A program made the translations under genes and the position numbers. DNA of 64,000 bases from an uncultured Eubacteriales bacterium. Its GTDB lineage: Bacteria; Bacillota; Clostridia; Oscillospirales; Oscillospiraceae. This document shows, piece by piece, positions 1-7,658 of the stretch (its first letter is position 1; every line of letters begins with the position of its first letter). The notes under the pieces are model-generated. The model worked only from the letters and a program-made list of their open reading frames with translations, was not told the origin of the DNA and searched no databases. The stretch spans positions 62,001 to 126,000 of the forward strand of contig UQGU01000002.1 in the NCBI GenBank assembly GCA_900540635.1. The letters run 5' to 3'.

Positions 1-1053
1 TTCCCGGCCATTGCACTGGCCACGGCTTATCTGGTGGATGTGCTGCACGTTTCGCCAGAGGAGTCTGTGGTGGTTTGCCCCGTAGACCCTTACGTGGAGG
101 ATGGTTATTTTGAGGCTCTGAAGGAGCTGTCCGCCCAGGCGGATCGGGGAGAAGCCAATCTGGTGCTTATGGGCATTGAGCCCACCTATCCCAGCGAGAA
201 GTACGGCTATATCATCCCGGAAAGCGGGGACCATGTGGCCGGTGTCAAGACCTTCAAAGAAAAGCCCACGGCAGACGTGGCTGCAAGCTACATTGCCCAG
301 GGGGCCCTGTGGAACGGCGGCGTGTTTGCCTATAAGCTGGGCTATGTGATGAACAAGGCCCACGAACTCATGGATTTTACCGATTATCAGGACTTGTTCG
401 ATAAATACGATTCCCTGAAAAAGATTTCTTTCGACTATGCGGTGGTGGAGCACGAGCCCAAAATTCAGGTGGTGCGCTATGCCGGTATGTGGAAGGACCT
501 GGGCACCTGGAATACCCTTACCGAGTCTATGGATGAGAACATCATCGGCAAGGGAGAGCTGAACGACAAGTGCACGGGCGTGCATATCATCAATGAGATG
601 GATGTGCCGGTGCTGGCCATGGGGCTGCACGATGTGATCATTTCCGCGTCTCCCGAGGGCATTCTGGTTTCTGACAAGGAGCAGAGCTCCTATATCAAGC
701 CCTTTGTGGACAAATTCGAGCAGCAGATCATGTTTGCGGAGAAGAGCTGGGGCAGCTTTAAGGTCATTGATGTGGAAGCTGCTTCCATGACCATCAAGGT
801 GACGCTGAATCCGGGCCACAGCATGAATTACCACAGCCACAAGCACCGGGATGAGGTGTGGGTGGTTATTGCCGGCGAGGGCAGGACCGTTGTAGACGGC
901 ATGGAGCAGAAGGTTCATGCCGGGGATGTCATTACGATGTCGGCCGGATGCCGCCATACGGTGCTGGCTGACACGGAGCTGAAGCTCATCGAGGTGCAGC
1001 TGGGTGAGGAGATCAGCGCCCAGGACAAGCAGAAATTTGAATTGGAGTATTGA
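1..1053 (+). CDS. manC: Mannose-1-phosphate guanylyltransferase with C-terminal cupin (5' truncated by window)
   Basis: The gene enters from the left edge; the frame is open from base 1 and ends at TGA 1051-1053. The visible 350 residues cover the second half of the nucleotidyltransferase domain (LWNGGVFAYK and an EKP motif, both typical of GDP-mannose pyrophosphorylases). They end in a cupin of the type II mannose-6-phosphate isomerase class, with the HSHKHRDE metal-binding strand and RHTVLADTELKLIEVQ. The family makes GDP-mannose from mannose-1-phosphate and GTP in the cytoplasm. The signature start of the protein lies outside the window. manA follows after 4 bases and a phosphohexomutase after that, so this is the last step of a three-gene GDP-mannose set. 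Whether the cupin has isomerase activity cannot be told here; the separate manA suggests it need not. Confidence 0.93.
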   Translation, partial: FPAIALATAYLVDVLHVSPEESVVVCPVDPYVEDGYFEALKELSAQADRGEANLVLMGIEPTYPSEKYGYIIPESGDHVAGVKTFKEKPTADVAASYIAQGALWNGGVFAYKLGYVMNKAHELMDFTDYQDLFDKYDSLKKISFDYAVVEHEPKIQVVRYAGMWKDLGTWNTLTESMDENIIGKGELNDKCTGVHIINEMDVPVLAMGLHDVIISASPEGILVSDKEQSSYIKPFVDKFEQQIMFAEKSWGSFKVIDVEAASMTIKVTLNPGHSMNYHSHKHRDEVWVVIAGEGRTVVDGMEQKVHAGDVITMSAGCRHTVLADTELKLIEVQLGEEISAQDKQKFELEY

Positions 1054-1057
1054 TAGG

Positions 1058-2056
1058 ATGGGAAGTCCCATGCCGGAAAAGAACAGACCCTTGCTGCTTC
1101 GGCCTGTGGGGAAGGATTACCTCTGGGGCGGAAGTCGGCTGAATGACGATTTTGAAAAAAATATTCCCCTGGCCCCCCTGGCAGAGACCTGGGAGTGCTC
1201 CACCCATCCCGACGGGCAGAGTTCTGTGTCAGGCGGCGACTTTGATGGGAAAACCCTGGCGGAGGTGCTGAAGATCCATCCGGAGTACCTGGGCCTTCGC
1301 CACAGAGGGGAGAAGGAGCTGCCGCTTCTCATTAAGTTCATCGATGCAAAGCAGGATCTGTCCGTTCAGGTGCATCCCACCGACGACTATGCCAGACTCC
1401 ATGAGAATGGACAGCTGGGAAAAACAGAGATGTGGTACGTTCTGGATGCCAAGCCGGGAACGAGCCTCATCTATGGCCTCCGGCAGGACTGCACCGGAGA
1501 AGTGCTGCGCCGGGCAATCGAAGGGGGAGACGTCATGAAATACCTGCAAAAGGTCCCCATTCACAGGGATGACCTGTTTTTCATCCCGCCCGGGACCATT
1601 CATGCCATCGGGGCCGGGGCCTTGGTGGCGGAGATTCAAGAGAGCTCCAATCTGACCTACCGCCTGTATGACTATGACCGGGTGGACCGGAACGGCCGGA
1701 AAAGACCGCTGCATATTGAAAAGGCGCTGGACGTTGCCAATCTTCACGGTAGCGCAGAGCCCAGACAGCCACTGCGAGTGCTGAAATACCGGCAGGGCGT
1801 GGCTTCGGAGCTGCTGTCCCGGTGTAAATACTTTGAAGTGTACCGGATGCTGGTGAATACCGAGCGGCGGCAGAAGGTGGAGTATAGGGCTGACGAGCTG
1901 GCCTTCCGTGTGCTGCTCTGTGTGGGCGGCTGCGGGACCATCTCCTTTGACAGCGGTTCCATTCCCTTTTATAAGGGAGACTGTATTTTTATCCCGGCAG
2001 ATTCCGTGACGTTGACCATTCATGGGCAGGCACAATTTCTGGATGTGAAAGGATGA
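1058..2056 (+). CDS. manA: Type I mannose-6-phosphate isomerase
   Basis: This 332-residue protein fits the short zinc-dependent (type I) phosphomannose isomerase family of Firmicutes, which interconverts fructose-6-phosphate and mannose-6-phosphate. The visible zinc-site motifs are QVHPTDDYA, KTEMWYVLD and PPGTIHAIG. The N-terminus, with LRPVGKDYLWGGSRL, is typical. I chose ATG 1058 because GGAG at 1044-1047 sits 10 bases upstream; ATG 1070 in the same frame, behind GGATGGGA, is an equally good alternative. An upstream in-frame extension to 1004 would overlap manC and has no support. It lies 4 bases after manC and 6 bases before the phosphohexomutase, so it is almost certainly cotranscribed and feeds mannose-6-phosphate to GDP-mannose synthesis. 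Confidence 0.93.
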   Translation: MGSPMPEKNRPLLLRPVGKDYLWGGSRLNDDFEKNIPLAPLAETWECSTHPDGQSSVSGGDFDGKTLAEVLKIHPEYLGLRHRGEKELPLLIKFIDAKQDLSVQVHPTDDYARLHENGQLGKTEMWYVLDAKPGTSLIYGLRQDCTGEVLRRAIEGGDVMKYLQKVPIHRDDLFFIPPGTIHAIGAGALVAEIQESSNLTYRLYDYDRVDRNGRKRPLHIEKALDVANLHGSAEPRQPLRVLKYRQGVASELLSRCKYFEVYRMLVNTERRQKVEYRADELAFRVLLCVGGCGTISFDSGSIPFYKGDCIFIPADSVTLTIHGQAQFLDVKG

Positions 2057-2062
2057 AAGACT

Positions 2063-3736
2063 GTGCATATTGAGCAGGAATATGATCGTTGGCTGGAAAA
2101 GGCTGTGGCAGACCCGGAGTTGGGGGAAGAGCTGCGGCGGATGGACGATGCAAAAAAAGAGGATGCCTTTTACCGGGACCTGGCTTTTGGCACAGGCGGT
2201 TTGCGTGGCGTGATCGGTGCAGGCACCAACCGCATCAATGTCTATACGGTGGCAAAAGCGACCCAGGGCCTGGCCGATTACCTGAAAACCCATTTTTCGA
2301 ACCCGTCCGTGGCCATTGGCTATGACAGCCGCATCAAGAGCGACCTGTTTGCCCGGGTCGCTGCCGGTGTATTTGCGGCAAACGGAGTGCAGGTGCACAT
2401 CTGGCCCACGCTGATGCCTGTTCCCACGGTTTCCTTCGCGGTAAGGTACCTGAAAGCGTCTGCGGGCGTTATGATCACGGCCTCCCACAACCCCAGCAAG
2501 TATAACGGCTACAAGGTCTACGGCGCTGACGGTTGCCAGATCACGACCCAGGCCGCAGCGGAGATCTTGGCAGAGATCGAAAAGCTGGACATCTTTGCGG
2601 ATGTTAAGCACAGTGCCTTTGAAACGGATATTGCAAGCGGAACGGTCAGGTATATTCCGGATGATGTTTATACGGCCTTTGTGCAGGAAGTGAAGAGTCA
2701 GTCGGTGCTGTTCGGCGAAGAGGTCAACCGAAATGTTGCCATTGTGTATAGCCCGCTGAACGGTACCGGACTGAAGCCCGTGACCCGCACGCTGAAAGAA
2801 ATGGGCTATACCAATATTACAGTGGTCCCTGAGCAGGAAAAGCCCGATGGCCATTTTCCCACCTGCCCCTATCCCAATCCCGAAATTCGGGAGGCCATGG
2901 CCCTGGGCATGGAGTATGCGAAAAAGACCAATGCGGACCTGCTCCTGGCTACAGACCCGGACTGCGACCGGGTGGGCATTGCCGTGCGGACTTTGGAAGG
3001 GGACTACCGGCTGCTCAGCGGCAACGAGGTTGGCCTGCTGCTGCTGGACTATATCTGCGCCCAGCGTGTGAAACACGGGAAGATGCCCGAAAACCCCGTT
3101 ATGGTCAAGACCATTGTCACCATGGATCTGGCCGAACGCATTGCGGCACACTACGGCGTGAAAACCGTCAATGTGCTTACGGGCTTCAAGTTCATCGGGG
3201 AACAGATCGGCCTATTGGAAAAGACGGGAAGGGCAGAGAGCTATATTTTCGGCTTTGAGGAGAGCTATGGCTATCTGACCGGCTCCTACGTCCGGGACAA
3301 GGACGGCGTGGACGGGGCCTATATGATCTGCGAGATGTTCAGTTACTATAAGACCCGGGGTGTGAGCCTGCTGGAGAAGCTGGAGGAACTCTATGGAACC
3401 TATGGCTATTGCCTGAATACGCTCCACAGCTATGAATTCGACGGCAGTGCCGGGTTCGCGAAAATGCAGAGCATTATGGCCTCCTTCCGGGAGAAAATTC
3501 CGGAATTCGGCGGGAAAAGGGTGAAGGCGCTGCTGGATTACAGCATGGGCCTGAACGGCCTGCCCAGGTCCGATGTGCTGAAATTCCTGTTGGAAGACGG
3601 CTGCTCTCTGGTGGTCCGCCCCTCCGGCACAGAGCCGAAGCTGAAGCTCTATGCCTCTGTATGCGCGGAGAATGCCGAAAAGGCCCGGGAGACGGAAAAA
3701 GGAATCATTTCCGACGCGGAAAAATGGCTGGCATAA
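2063..3736 (+). CDS. Phosphoglucomutase/phosphomannomutase
   Basis: A 557-residue alpha-D-phosphohexomutase of the PgcA/YbbT kind, which moves phosphate between C6 and C1 of glucose and/or mannose. All four family motifs are present: the catalytic phosphoserine loop TASHNPSKYNGYKVYG, the magnesium loop ATDPDCDRVGIA, the sugar loop GFEESYGYLTGSY and the phosphate loop RPSGTEPKLKLY. The start is GTG 2063, behind AAAGGATG that overlaps the manA stop. Its place after manC and manA argues for mannose-6-phosphate to mannose-1-phosphate as the main job. The long form is often a phosphoglucomutase in Firmicutes, so the substrate is left open. A hairpin at 3758-3793 closes the operon. Confidence 0.92.
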   Translation: MHIEQEYDRWLEKAVADPELGEELRRMDDAKKEDAFYRDLAFGTGGLRGVIGAGTNRINVYTVAKATQGLADYLKTHFSNPSVAIGYDSRIKSDLFARVAAGVFAANGVQVHIWPTLMPVPTVSFAVRYLKASAGVMITASHNPSKYNGYKVYGADGCQITTQAAAEILAEIEKLDIFADVKHSAFETDIASGTVRYIPDDVYTAFVQEVKSQSVLFGEEVNRNVAIVYSPLNGTGLKPVTRTLKEMGYTNITVVPEQEKPDGHFPTCPYPNPEIREAMALGMEYAKKTNADLLLATDPDCDRVGIAVRTLEGDYRLLSGNEVGLLLLDYICAQRVKHGKMPENPVMVKTIVTMDLAERIAAHYGVKTVNVLTGFKFIGEQIGLLEKTGRAESYIFGFEESYGYLTGSYVRDKDGVDGAYMICEMFSYYKTRGVSLLEKLEELYGTYGYCLNTLHSYEFDGSAGFAKMQSIMASFREKIPEFGGKRVKALLDYSMGLNGLPRSDVLKFLLEDGCSLVVRPSGTEPKLKLYASVCAENAEKARETEKGIISDAEKWLA

Positions 3737-3757
3737 CCGAAGCATAAAAAACGAAAA

Positions 3758-3793
3758 CACGCCGCTCACGGGAAGTCCCCCCTGGGCGGCGTG
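3758..3793. terminator. Bidirectional terminator between convergent genes
   Basis: An 8-bp stem (3758-3765 with 3786-3793) encloses a 20-base loop. The flanking A-rich tract on the left gives a T tract for the minus strand. It lies between the phosphohexomutase stop and the DUF362 gene stop, so it can serve both. Confidence 0.6.
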
Positions 3794-3813
3794 CTTTGTG
3801 CAGGAAAAAGAAA

Positions 3814-4698
3814 TCAATCCAGGCTGATCAGCTCATAGTCCTGGGTGCCGAAGCCCAGCGCTGCGGCAGCATCGATGGTGTGAGTGCCGTGGCGGGAGTT
3901 GATGCGCTCCAGCAGGTGATCCCGGCCGGGGTCATTGGAGGCCTTGACCAGGTCAATGCAGGCCTGATCCAGAGCTACAGGGTCCAGGCTGGACAGAATG
4001 CCGATGTCCTTCATGCAGGGATCCTCGGCAACGGCGCAGCAGTCGCAGTCCACGCTCATGTTGCACATGATGCTGACGTAGGCCATGTTGCCGCCGAAGT
4101 GCTTGACCACGCTGCTGGCGGCATCGGCCATGCTCTCCAGGAAAGCGTCCTGGGGGGCGACGTTCTGCCACAGAATATCCTGATCTGTTACTTTACCGGC
4201 GGAGTGGATGTAGGACTTACCGGCAGAGGAGGCACAGCCGATGGACAGCTGCTTCAGTGCGCCGCCAAAGCCGCCCATGGGGTGTCCCTTGAAGTGGGAG
4301 AGCACCAGCATGGAGTCGTAATTGCTGAGGTGCTTGCCCACATAATTCTTTTTGATCTGCTTACCGTTGGGGATTTCCAGCTCCAGATCGGGGCCTTCTG
4401 CATCCATGATGTCCACATCGAAATAGTGGCTCCAGCCATGGTACTCCATGAGCTTCACGTGCTTGTCGGTGGTATTCCGCTCGCCGCCGTAGGCGGTGTT
4501 GCACTCTACGACGGTGCCGTTGACGGCCTCAATCATGGGCTTCATGAATTCGGGCCGAAGGAAGTTCTGGTTGCCCTTCTCACCGGAGTGGACCTTTACG
4601 GCCACCTTGCCGGGCAGTGCCTTGCCCAGAGCCTCATACATCCGGATGACGTTTTCCGGCGTAATGGTCTTGGTGAAATAAACCTTTGCTTTTTCCAT
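3814..4698 (-). CDS. DUF362 family protein (probable iron-sulfur protein)
   Basis: A 294-residue protein of the DUF362 family. Visible hallmarks are AVKVHSGEKGN near the N-terminus, the SHFKGHPMGGFGGALKQLSIG core, and a cysteine cluster NMSVDCDCCAVAEDPC followed by DIGILSSLDPVALDQACIDL. Family members are thought to bind an Fe-S cluster; the reaction is not known. The start is ATG 4698, with AGGAGGG about ten bases upstream; a longer reading to 4773 has no ribosome binding site and would begin with sequence unlike the family. It stands alone, convergent with the GDP-mannose operon and divergent from the next lipoprotein gene. I saw no obvious promoter for it in the 187-base upstream gap. Confidence 0.85.
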   Translation of the reverse strand: MEKAKVYFTKTITPENVIRMYEALGKALPGKVAVKVHSGEKGNQNFLRPEFMKPMIEAVNGTVVECNTAYGGERNTTDKHVKLMEYHGWSHYFDVDIMDAEGPDLELEIPNGKQIKKNYVGKHLSNYDSMLVLSHFKGHPMGGFGGALKQLSIGCASSAGKSYIHSAGKVTDQDILWQNVAPQDAFLESMADAASSVVKHFGGNMAYVSIMCNMSVDCDCCAVAEDPCMKDIGILSSLDPVALDQACIDLVKASNDPGRDHLLERINSRHGTHTIDAAAALGFGTQDYELISLD

Positions 4699-4827
4699 AA
4701 ATGGATACCCTCCTGATAGATTTCCTATATTATACCATCGGTATGTGTTCCGTGGCAAGTCATAAATTTCCAATGGCTGGACAAACTGGGGGTGGAATCA
4801 AGATTTCTATATTTTTGTACCTTTGGT

Positions 4828-4856
4828 TTGCGCTTCCGGAGAAGCTATGCTATAAT
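4828..4856 (+). promoter_or_regulatory. Sigma-A promoter for the LRR lipoprotein
   Basis: TTGCGC (4828-4833) and TATAAT (4851-4856) are separated by 17 bases, with a TGC extension before the -10 box. The start codon follows at 4886. Confidence 0.75.
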
Positions 4857-4885
4857 TTTTAAAAAAGAATAGAAGGGTGATTGCA

Positions 4886-6349
4886 ATGCGGGCAATGAAA
4901 TGTGCGGTTCTGCTGGCCGTTCTGGTGCTGCTATGTGGCTGCGGAAAGCAGACTGCCCCGGAGACAACGGCTTCAACGACTGAGCCTGTTACCTCTGTGA
5001 AAATGGTCGTGACAGAGGATACGATCCAAAATCTGGAGGCGTATTCTGTTTTGGAGCGGGCGGATCTGCGGGGAAGCGACTGCTATGGGGCGATCCTCGA
5101 CTATCAGCGCAGCCATCCCCAGGTGGAGGTTCTCTATGATGTGGCGTTCGGAAGCACTCGGGTGGACGGAAAAGTGGCTGCCCTGGAGCTGTATGCCAAA
5201 GACGCAGATTTTCAGACTCTCAAGGAAAATCTGGCTTACCTTCCGGCGCTGGAAAGCCTGACGCTGCGGGAGACATCTCTGACCCAGGAAGAGATTCTGG
5301 AGTTGCGCAGTGTCTATCCGGAGCTGAAGCTGACCTATACCGTGGATTTACTGGGACAGGAGCTGCCCTGGGATACGGAGACGCTGGACATGTCTTCCCT
5401 ACAGGAAGCGGATGTGGAGGCGGTGAGCGGAAAGCTGGCTCTGCTGCCGGCCTTGCAGAGTGTGGAGCTCATGGATGCCGATGGAAATACCGCCCTGACA
5501 CCCCAGGACGTGGCGGTACTCCAGGCGGGGACAGAGGCCCATTTTCACTATGTTTTCGACCTCTTCGGCAAGCAGGTCTCCACGGACGATGAACGCATCG
5601 AGTTCCGGAACAAGCGCCTGGGGGAAAAATATGAGGAGGAGCTGCGGCAGGCCTTGGAAATTCTGCGGGACTGCGACTATTTCCTCCTGGAAAACTGCCG
5701 CTTTGACAATGAGCTGCTTGCCCAGCTGCGGGACGAATACCGGGGCAGGACCAAGATCGTCTGGCGCATTTACTTTGCCAAGCAGGGCAGCTGCCTGACG
5801 GACAGAACCATTCTGCGCTATGTTTACAATGTGACCAACAGCACCGTTTCCCAGCTCAAATACTGTGAGGATGTGGAATATATCGACTTTGGGCATAACG
5901 ACACATTGTCAGACTGGAGTTGGGCGGCCTATATGCCGAACCTGAAAGCCATTATCGTCTCCGGCTCCATGATCAAGGATCTGACACCCTTTGCCAACTG
6001 CAAAAATCTGGAATTTCTGGAGCTTTCCAACTGCGGCTATCTGACGGACCTGACACCCCTTTCCCAGTGCACGGCTCTGCAAAGGCTGAATATCAGCTAT
6101 ACCAAGATAGAGGACCTGTCTCCGCTGGATGACCTTCCCAACCTGAAATGCCTGGTGGATGTCCACCCAAAGGTATCCCAGGAGGAACTGGACCGGTTTG
6201 CAGAGGAACACCCCAATTGCATCGTCTCCTCCGAGGGGCATGAATACGGCTATCCCTGGCGCTATGAGCAGGACGGCAGCCCCACGCCCTATTACCAAAC
6301 GCTCAAGGAGGTGTTCCACTATCCGGACGCCAAGGACACCCTGTGGTAA
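4886..6349 (+). CDS. Leucine-rich-repeat lipoprotein
   Basis: A 487-residue secreted lipoprotein. The N-terminus MRAMKCAVLLAVLVLLCGC is a signal peptide ending in a lipobox, with the Cys that would be acylated at about residue 19, followed by a Thr-rich linker. The middle repeats a beta-strand plus leucine pattern. The last third (residues about 330-430) contains recognisable LRR units such as LEFLELSNCGYLTDLTPLSQC and LQRLNISYTKIEDLSPLDDL. The start is ATG 4886 behind AGAAGGG; GTG 4877 is less likely. LRR lipoproteins usually bind partners at the cell surface; the ligand is unknown. It has its own promoter and is followed by a second, separately promoted lipoprotein. Confidence 0.85.
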   Translation: MRAMKCAVLLAVLVLLCGCGKQTAPETTASTTEPVTSVKMVVTEDTIQNLEAYSVLERADLRGSDCYGAILDYQRSHPQVEVLYDVAFGSTRVDGKVAALELYAKDADFQTLKENLAYLPALESLTLRETSLTQEEILELRSVYPELKLTYTVDLLGQELPWDTETLDMSSLQEADVEAVSGKLALLPALQSVELMDADGNTALTPQDVAVLQAGTEAHFHYVFDLFGKQVSTDDERIEFRNKRLGEKYEEELRQALEILRDCDYFLLENCRFDNELLAQLRDEYRGRTKIVWRIYFAKQGSCLTDRTILRYVYNVTNSTVSQLKYCEDVEYIDFGHNDTLSDWSWAAYMPNLKAIIVSGSMIKDLTPFANCKNLEFLELSNCGYLTDLTPLSQCTALQRLNISYTKIEDLSPLDDLPNLKCLVDVHPKVSQEELDRFAEEHPNCIVSSEGHEYGYPWRYEQDGSPTPYYQTLKEVFHYPDAKDTLW

Positions 6350-6407
6350 GTGCCCCGGGGAAATGAGGGGATAAGTAAAGAAACAAATGTAATTTTCGCT
6401 CTTTTTC

Positions 6408-6436
6408 TTGACTTCCCATAGAGCCTGTGTCATAAT
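6408..6436 (+). promoter_or_regulatory. Sigma-A promoter for the second lipoprotein
   Basis: TTGACT (6408-6413), a 17-base spacer and CATAAT (6431-6436) lie 31 bases before the start codon of the next gene. Confidence 0.75.
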
Positions 6437-6467
6437 GGAGCTGTAGAAAAAGAAAGGGGAGATTTCC

Positions 6468-7343
6468 ATGAAAAAGAGAATTGCATTGGTATTGGCACTG
6501 CTTCTGGCGCTGACGCTGACGGGCTGTAAAAGCAATGACTATAAGTCTGCGGTGAATGCCATGGAGTGTGGGGATTATGCCACTGCGGCCCAACAGCTGG
6601 AAGCACTGGGGGATTATCAGGACAGCAAGCAACTGCTGAAACAGTGCCGCTACGCCCTGGCAGTGGAGGATTTTAACGCAGGAAATTACGAAAGCGCGTT
6701 GGAAGCCTTCCAGACGCTGGGGGACTATATCGATGCAGTGAGCTATGCTTCCCGCGCACAGGATGGGCTGCTCCGCCAGAAAATTGCAGGCAGCTGGCAC
6801 AGTGAGACGCTGGATGTGACGGAGCTTTTCCTGAATGGGGCAGAGTCCCAGATGGAGGGAATCGCAGAGGCGCTCAGAGGACAGGGCGTTACTTTCCAGA
6901 TCGTGATGAATTGCTCTTTTGCTGAGGACGGAACCTGCTCCATGGTGGGAACGGTCGTTGATATGGACGGGTTTGTGGAAAAGGTGAATTCCTTTTTACG
7001 GGACCTTATGACGCAAATGCTGGAGCAGGAATTTGCTGCGGAAGGGTATACGCTGGAGGAGGCTTATGCGCTGCTGGGGGTCAATGATGCGGATGAGGTG
7101 TTCCAGGCCGTGACCGGGATGACGATTCAGGAGTATATTGATGAGCTCGGGCTGCGGGAGCTTCTCGATATTGCTGTTGAAGCGCTGAAATTCGACGGCA
7201 GCTATACTGTGGAAGATGGTGTGATTCTTTGCAACGGCGACAAGATACGGTATGATGCAGATACCGATACCCTTAAACTCCTGTTTGATGACGAAACGGA
7301 GAAGCTGATGGGTGTGGATGCGCTGTCCATGAGCCGCGGCTGA
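6468..7343 (+). CDS. Lipoprotein with tandem TPR-like repeats
   Basis: A 291-residue lipoprotein: MKKRIALVLALLLALTLTGC is a signal peptide with lipobox TGC. Residues about 24-110 contain two or three helical repeats of the tetratricopeptide sort, each built around a phrase such as GDYATAAQQLEALGDYQDS or GNYESALEAFQTLGDYIDA. The remaining 170 residues match no family I recognise. They include acidic helices and a C-terminal stretch DGVILCNGDKIRYDADTDTLKL that resembles the lipocalin-like 'fit to data' tails of Clostridial lipoproteins. The ribosome binding site is AAAGGGGAG. Its function is unknown. It is close to, but transcribed separately from, the LRR lipoprotein. Confidence 0.82.
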   Translation: MKKRIALVLALLLALTLTGCKSNDYKSAVNAMECGDYATAAQQLEALGDYQDSKQLLKQCRYALAVEDFNAGNYESALEAFQTLGDYIDAVSYASRAQDGLLRQKIAGSWHSETLDVTELFLNGAESQMEGIAEALRGQGVTFQIVMNCSFAEDGTCSMVGTVVDMDGFVEKVNSFLRDLMTQMLEQEFAAEGYTLEEAYALLGVNDADEVFQAVTGMTIQEYIDELGLRELLDIAVEALKFDGSYTVEDGVILCNGDKIRYDADTDTLKLLFDDETEKLMGVDALSMSRG

Positions 7344-7363
7344 TCCTGACGGTACAAAAAGCC

Positions 7364-7540
7364 TATGGGGCTGCTAAAAATGGTGTCATTGTGCACCGGT
7401 GACTGACATTACCGGTGCGGTGGTCCACCGGTTGAATGAAATTGGCGATTTTACGCCAAGAAGTTCTAACATCCGGAGGACTGCCACGCCGGTGTGGGTG
7501 CTGGCTTAAAATGACACTGTTTTTGGCAGCTCTCTTTTTG
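7364..7540. repeat. Intergenic inverted-repeat element, copy 1 (long form)
   Basis: The ends form a 23-bp imperfect inverted repeat (7368-7390 against 7510-7532, 19 of 23 matching) ending in GTGTCATT/AATGACAC, followed by a T tract at 7535-7539. Inside are further palindromes around ACCGGT (7396, 7411). It starts about 20 bases after the lipoprotein stop, so it probably also ends that transcript. The left 40 bases resemble the element at 50224. The 315-base gap 7344-7658 holds only this element and the ktrB promoter; I see no gene in it. Confidence 0.75.
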
Positions 7541-7586
7541 ACGCTGTACAGGCGGATCAACAATTGCAATAGTCCCGAAAAAGTCC

Positions 7587-7614
7587 TTGCAAAAGGGGAA
7601 AAGACTGGTATAAT
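7587..7614 (+). promoter_or_regulatory. Sigma-A promoter for ktrB-ktrA
   Basis: TTGCAA (7587-7592), 16 bases, TATAAT (7609-7614) with TGG directly before the -10 box (extended -10). Confidence 0.72.
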
Positions 7615-7658
7615 AGGGAAGTAAAATGCGTTCCTGCGGGCAAAAGGAGAAAAATGCG

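Noticed and set aside
1229..3151. 640-codon open frame on the minus strand across manA and the phosphohexomutase
   Set aside because: It is antisense to two genes with full family motifs, has low-complexity His/Gly/Gln-rich composition and has no ribosome binding site. Long antisense frames are expected in GC-rich codon usage.
7436..7624. 62-codon frame in the gap before ktrB
   Set aside because: It lies across the inverted-repeat element and the ktrB promoter, with no ribosome binding site.
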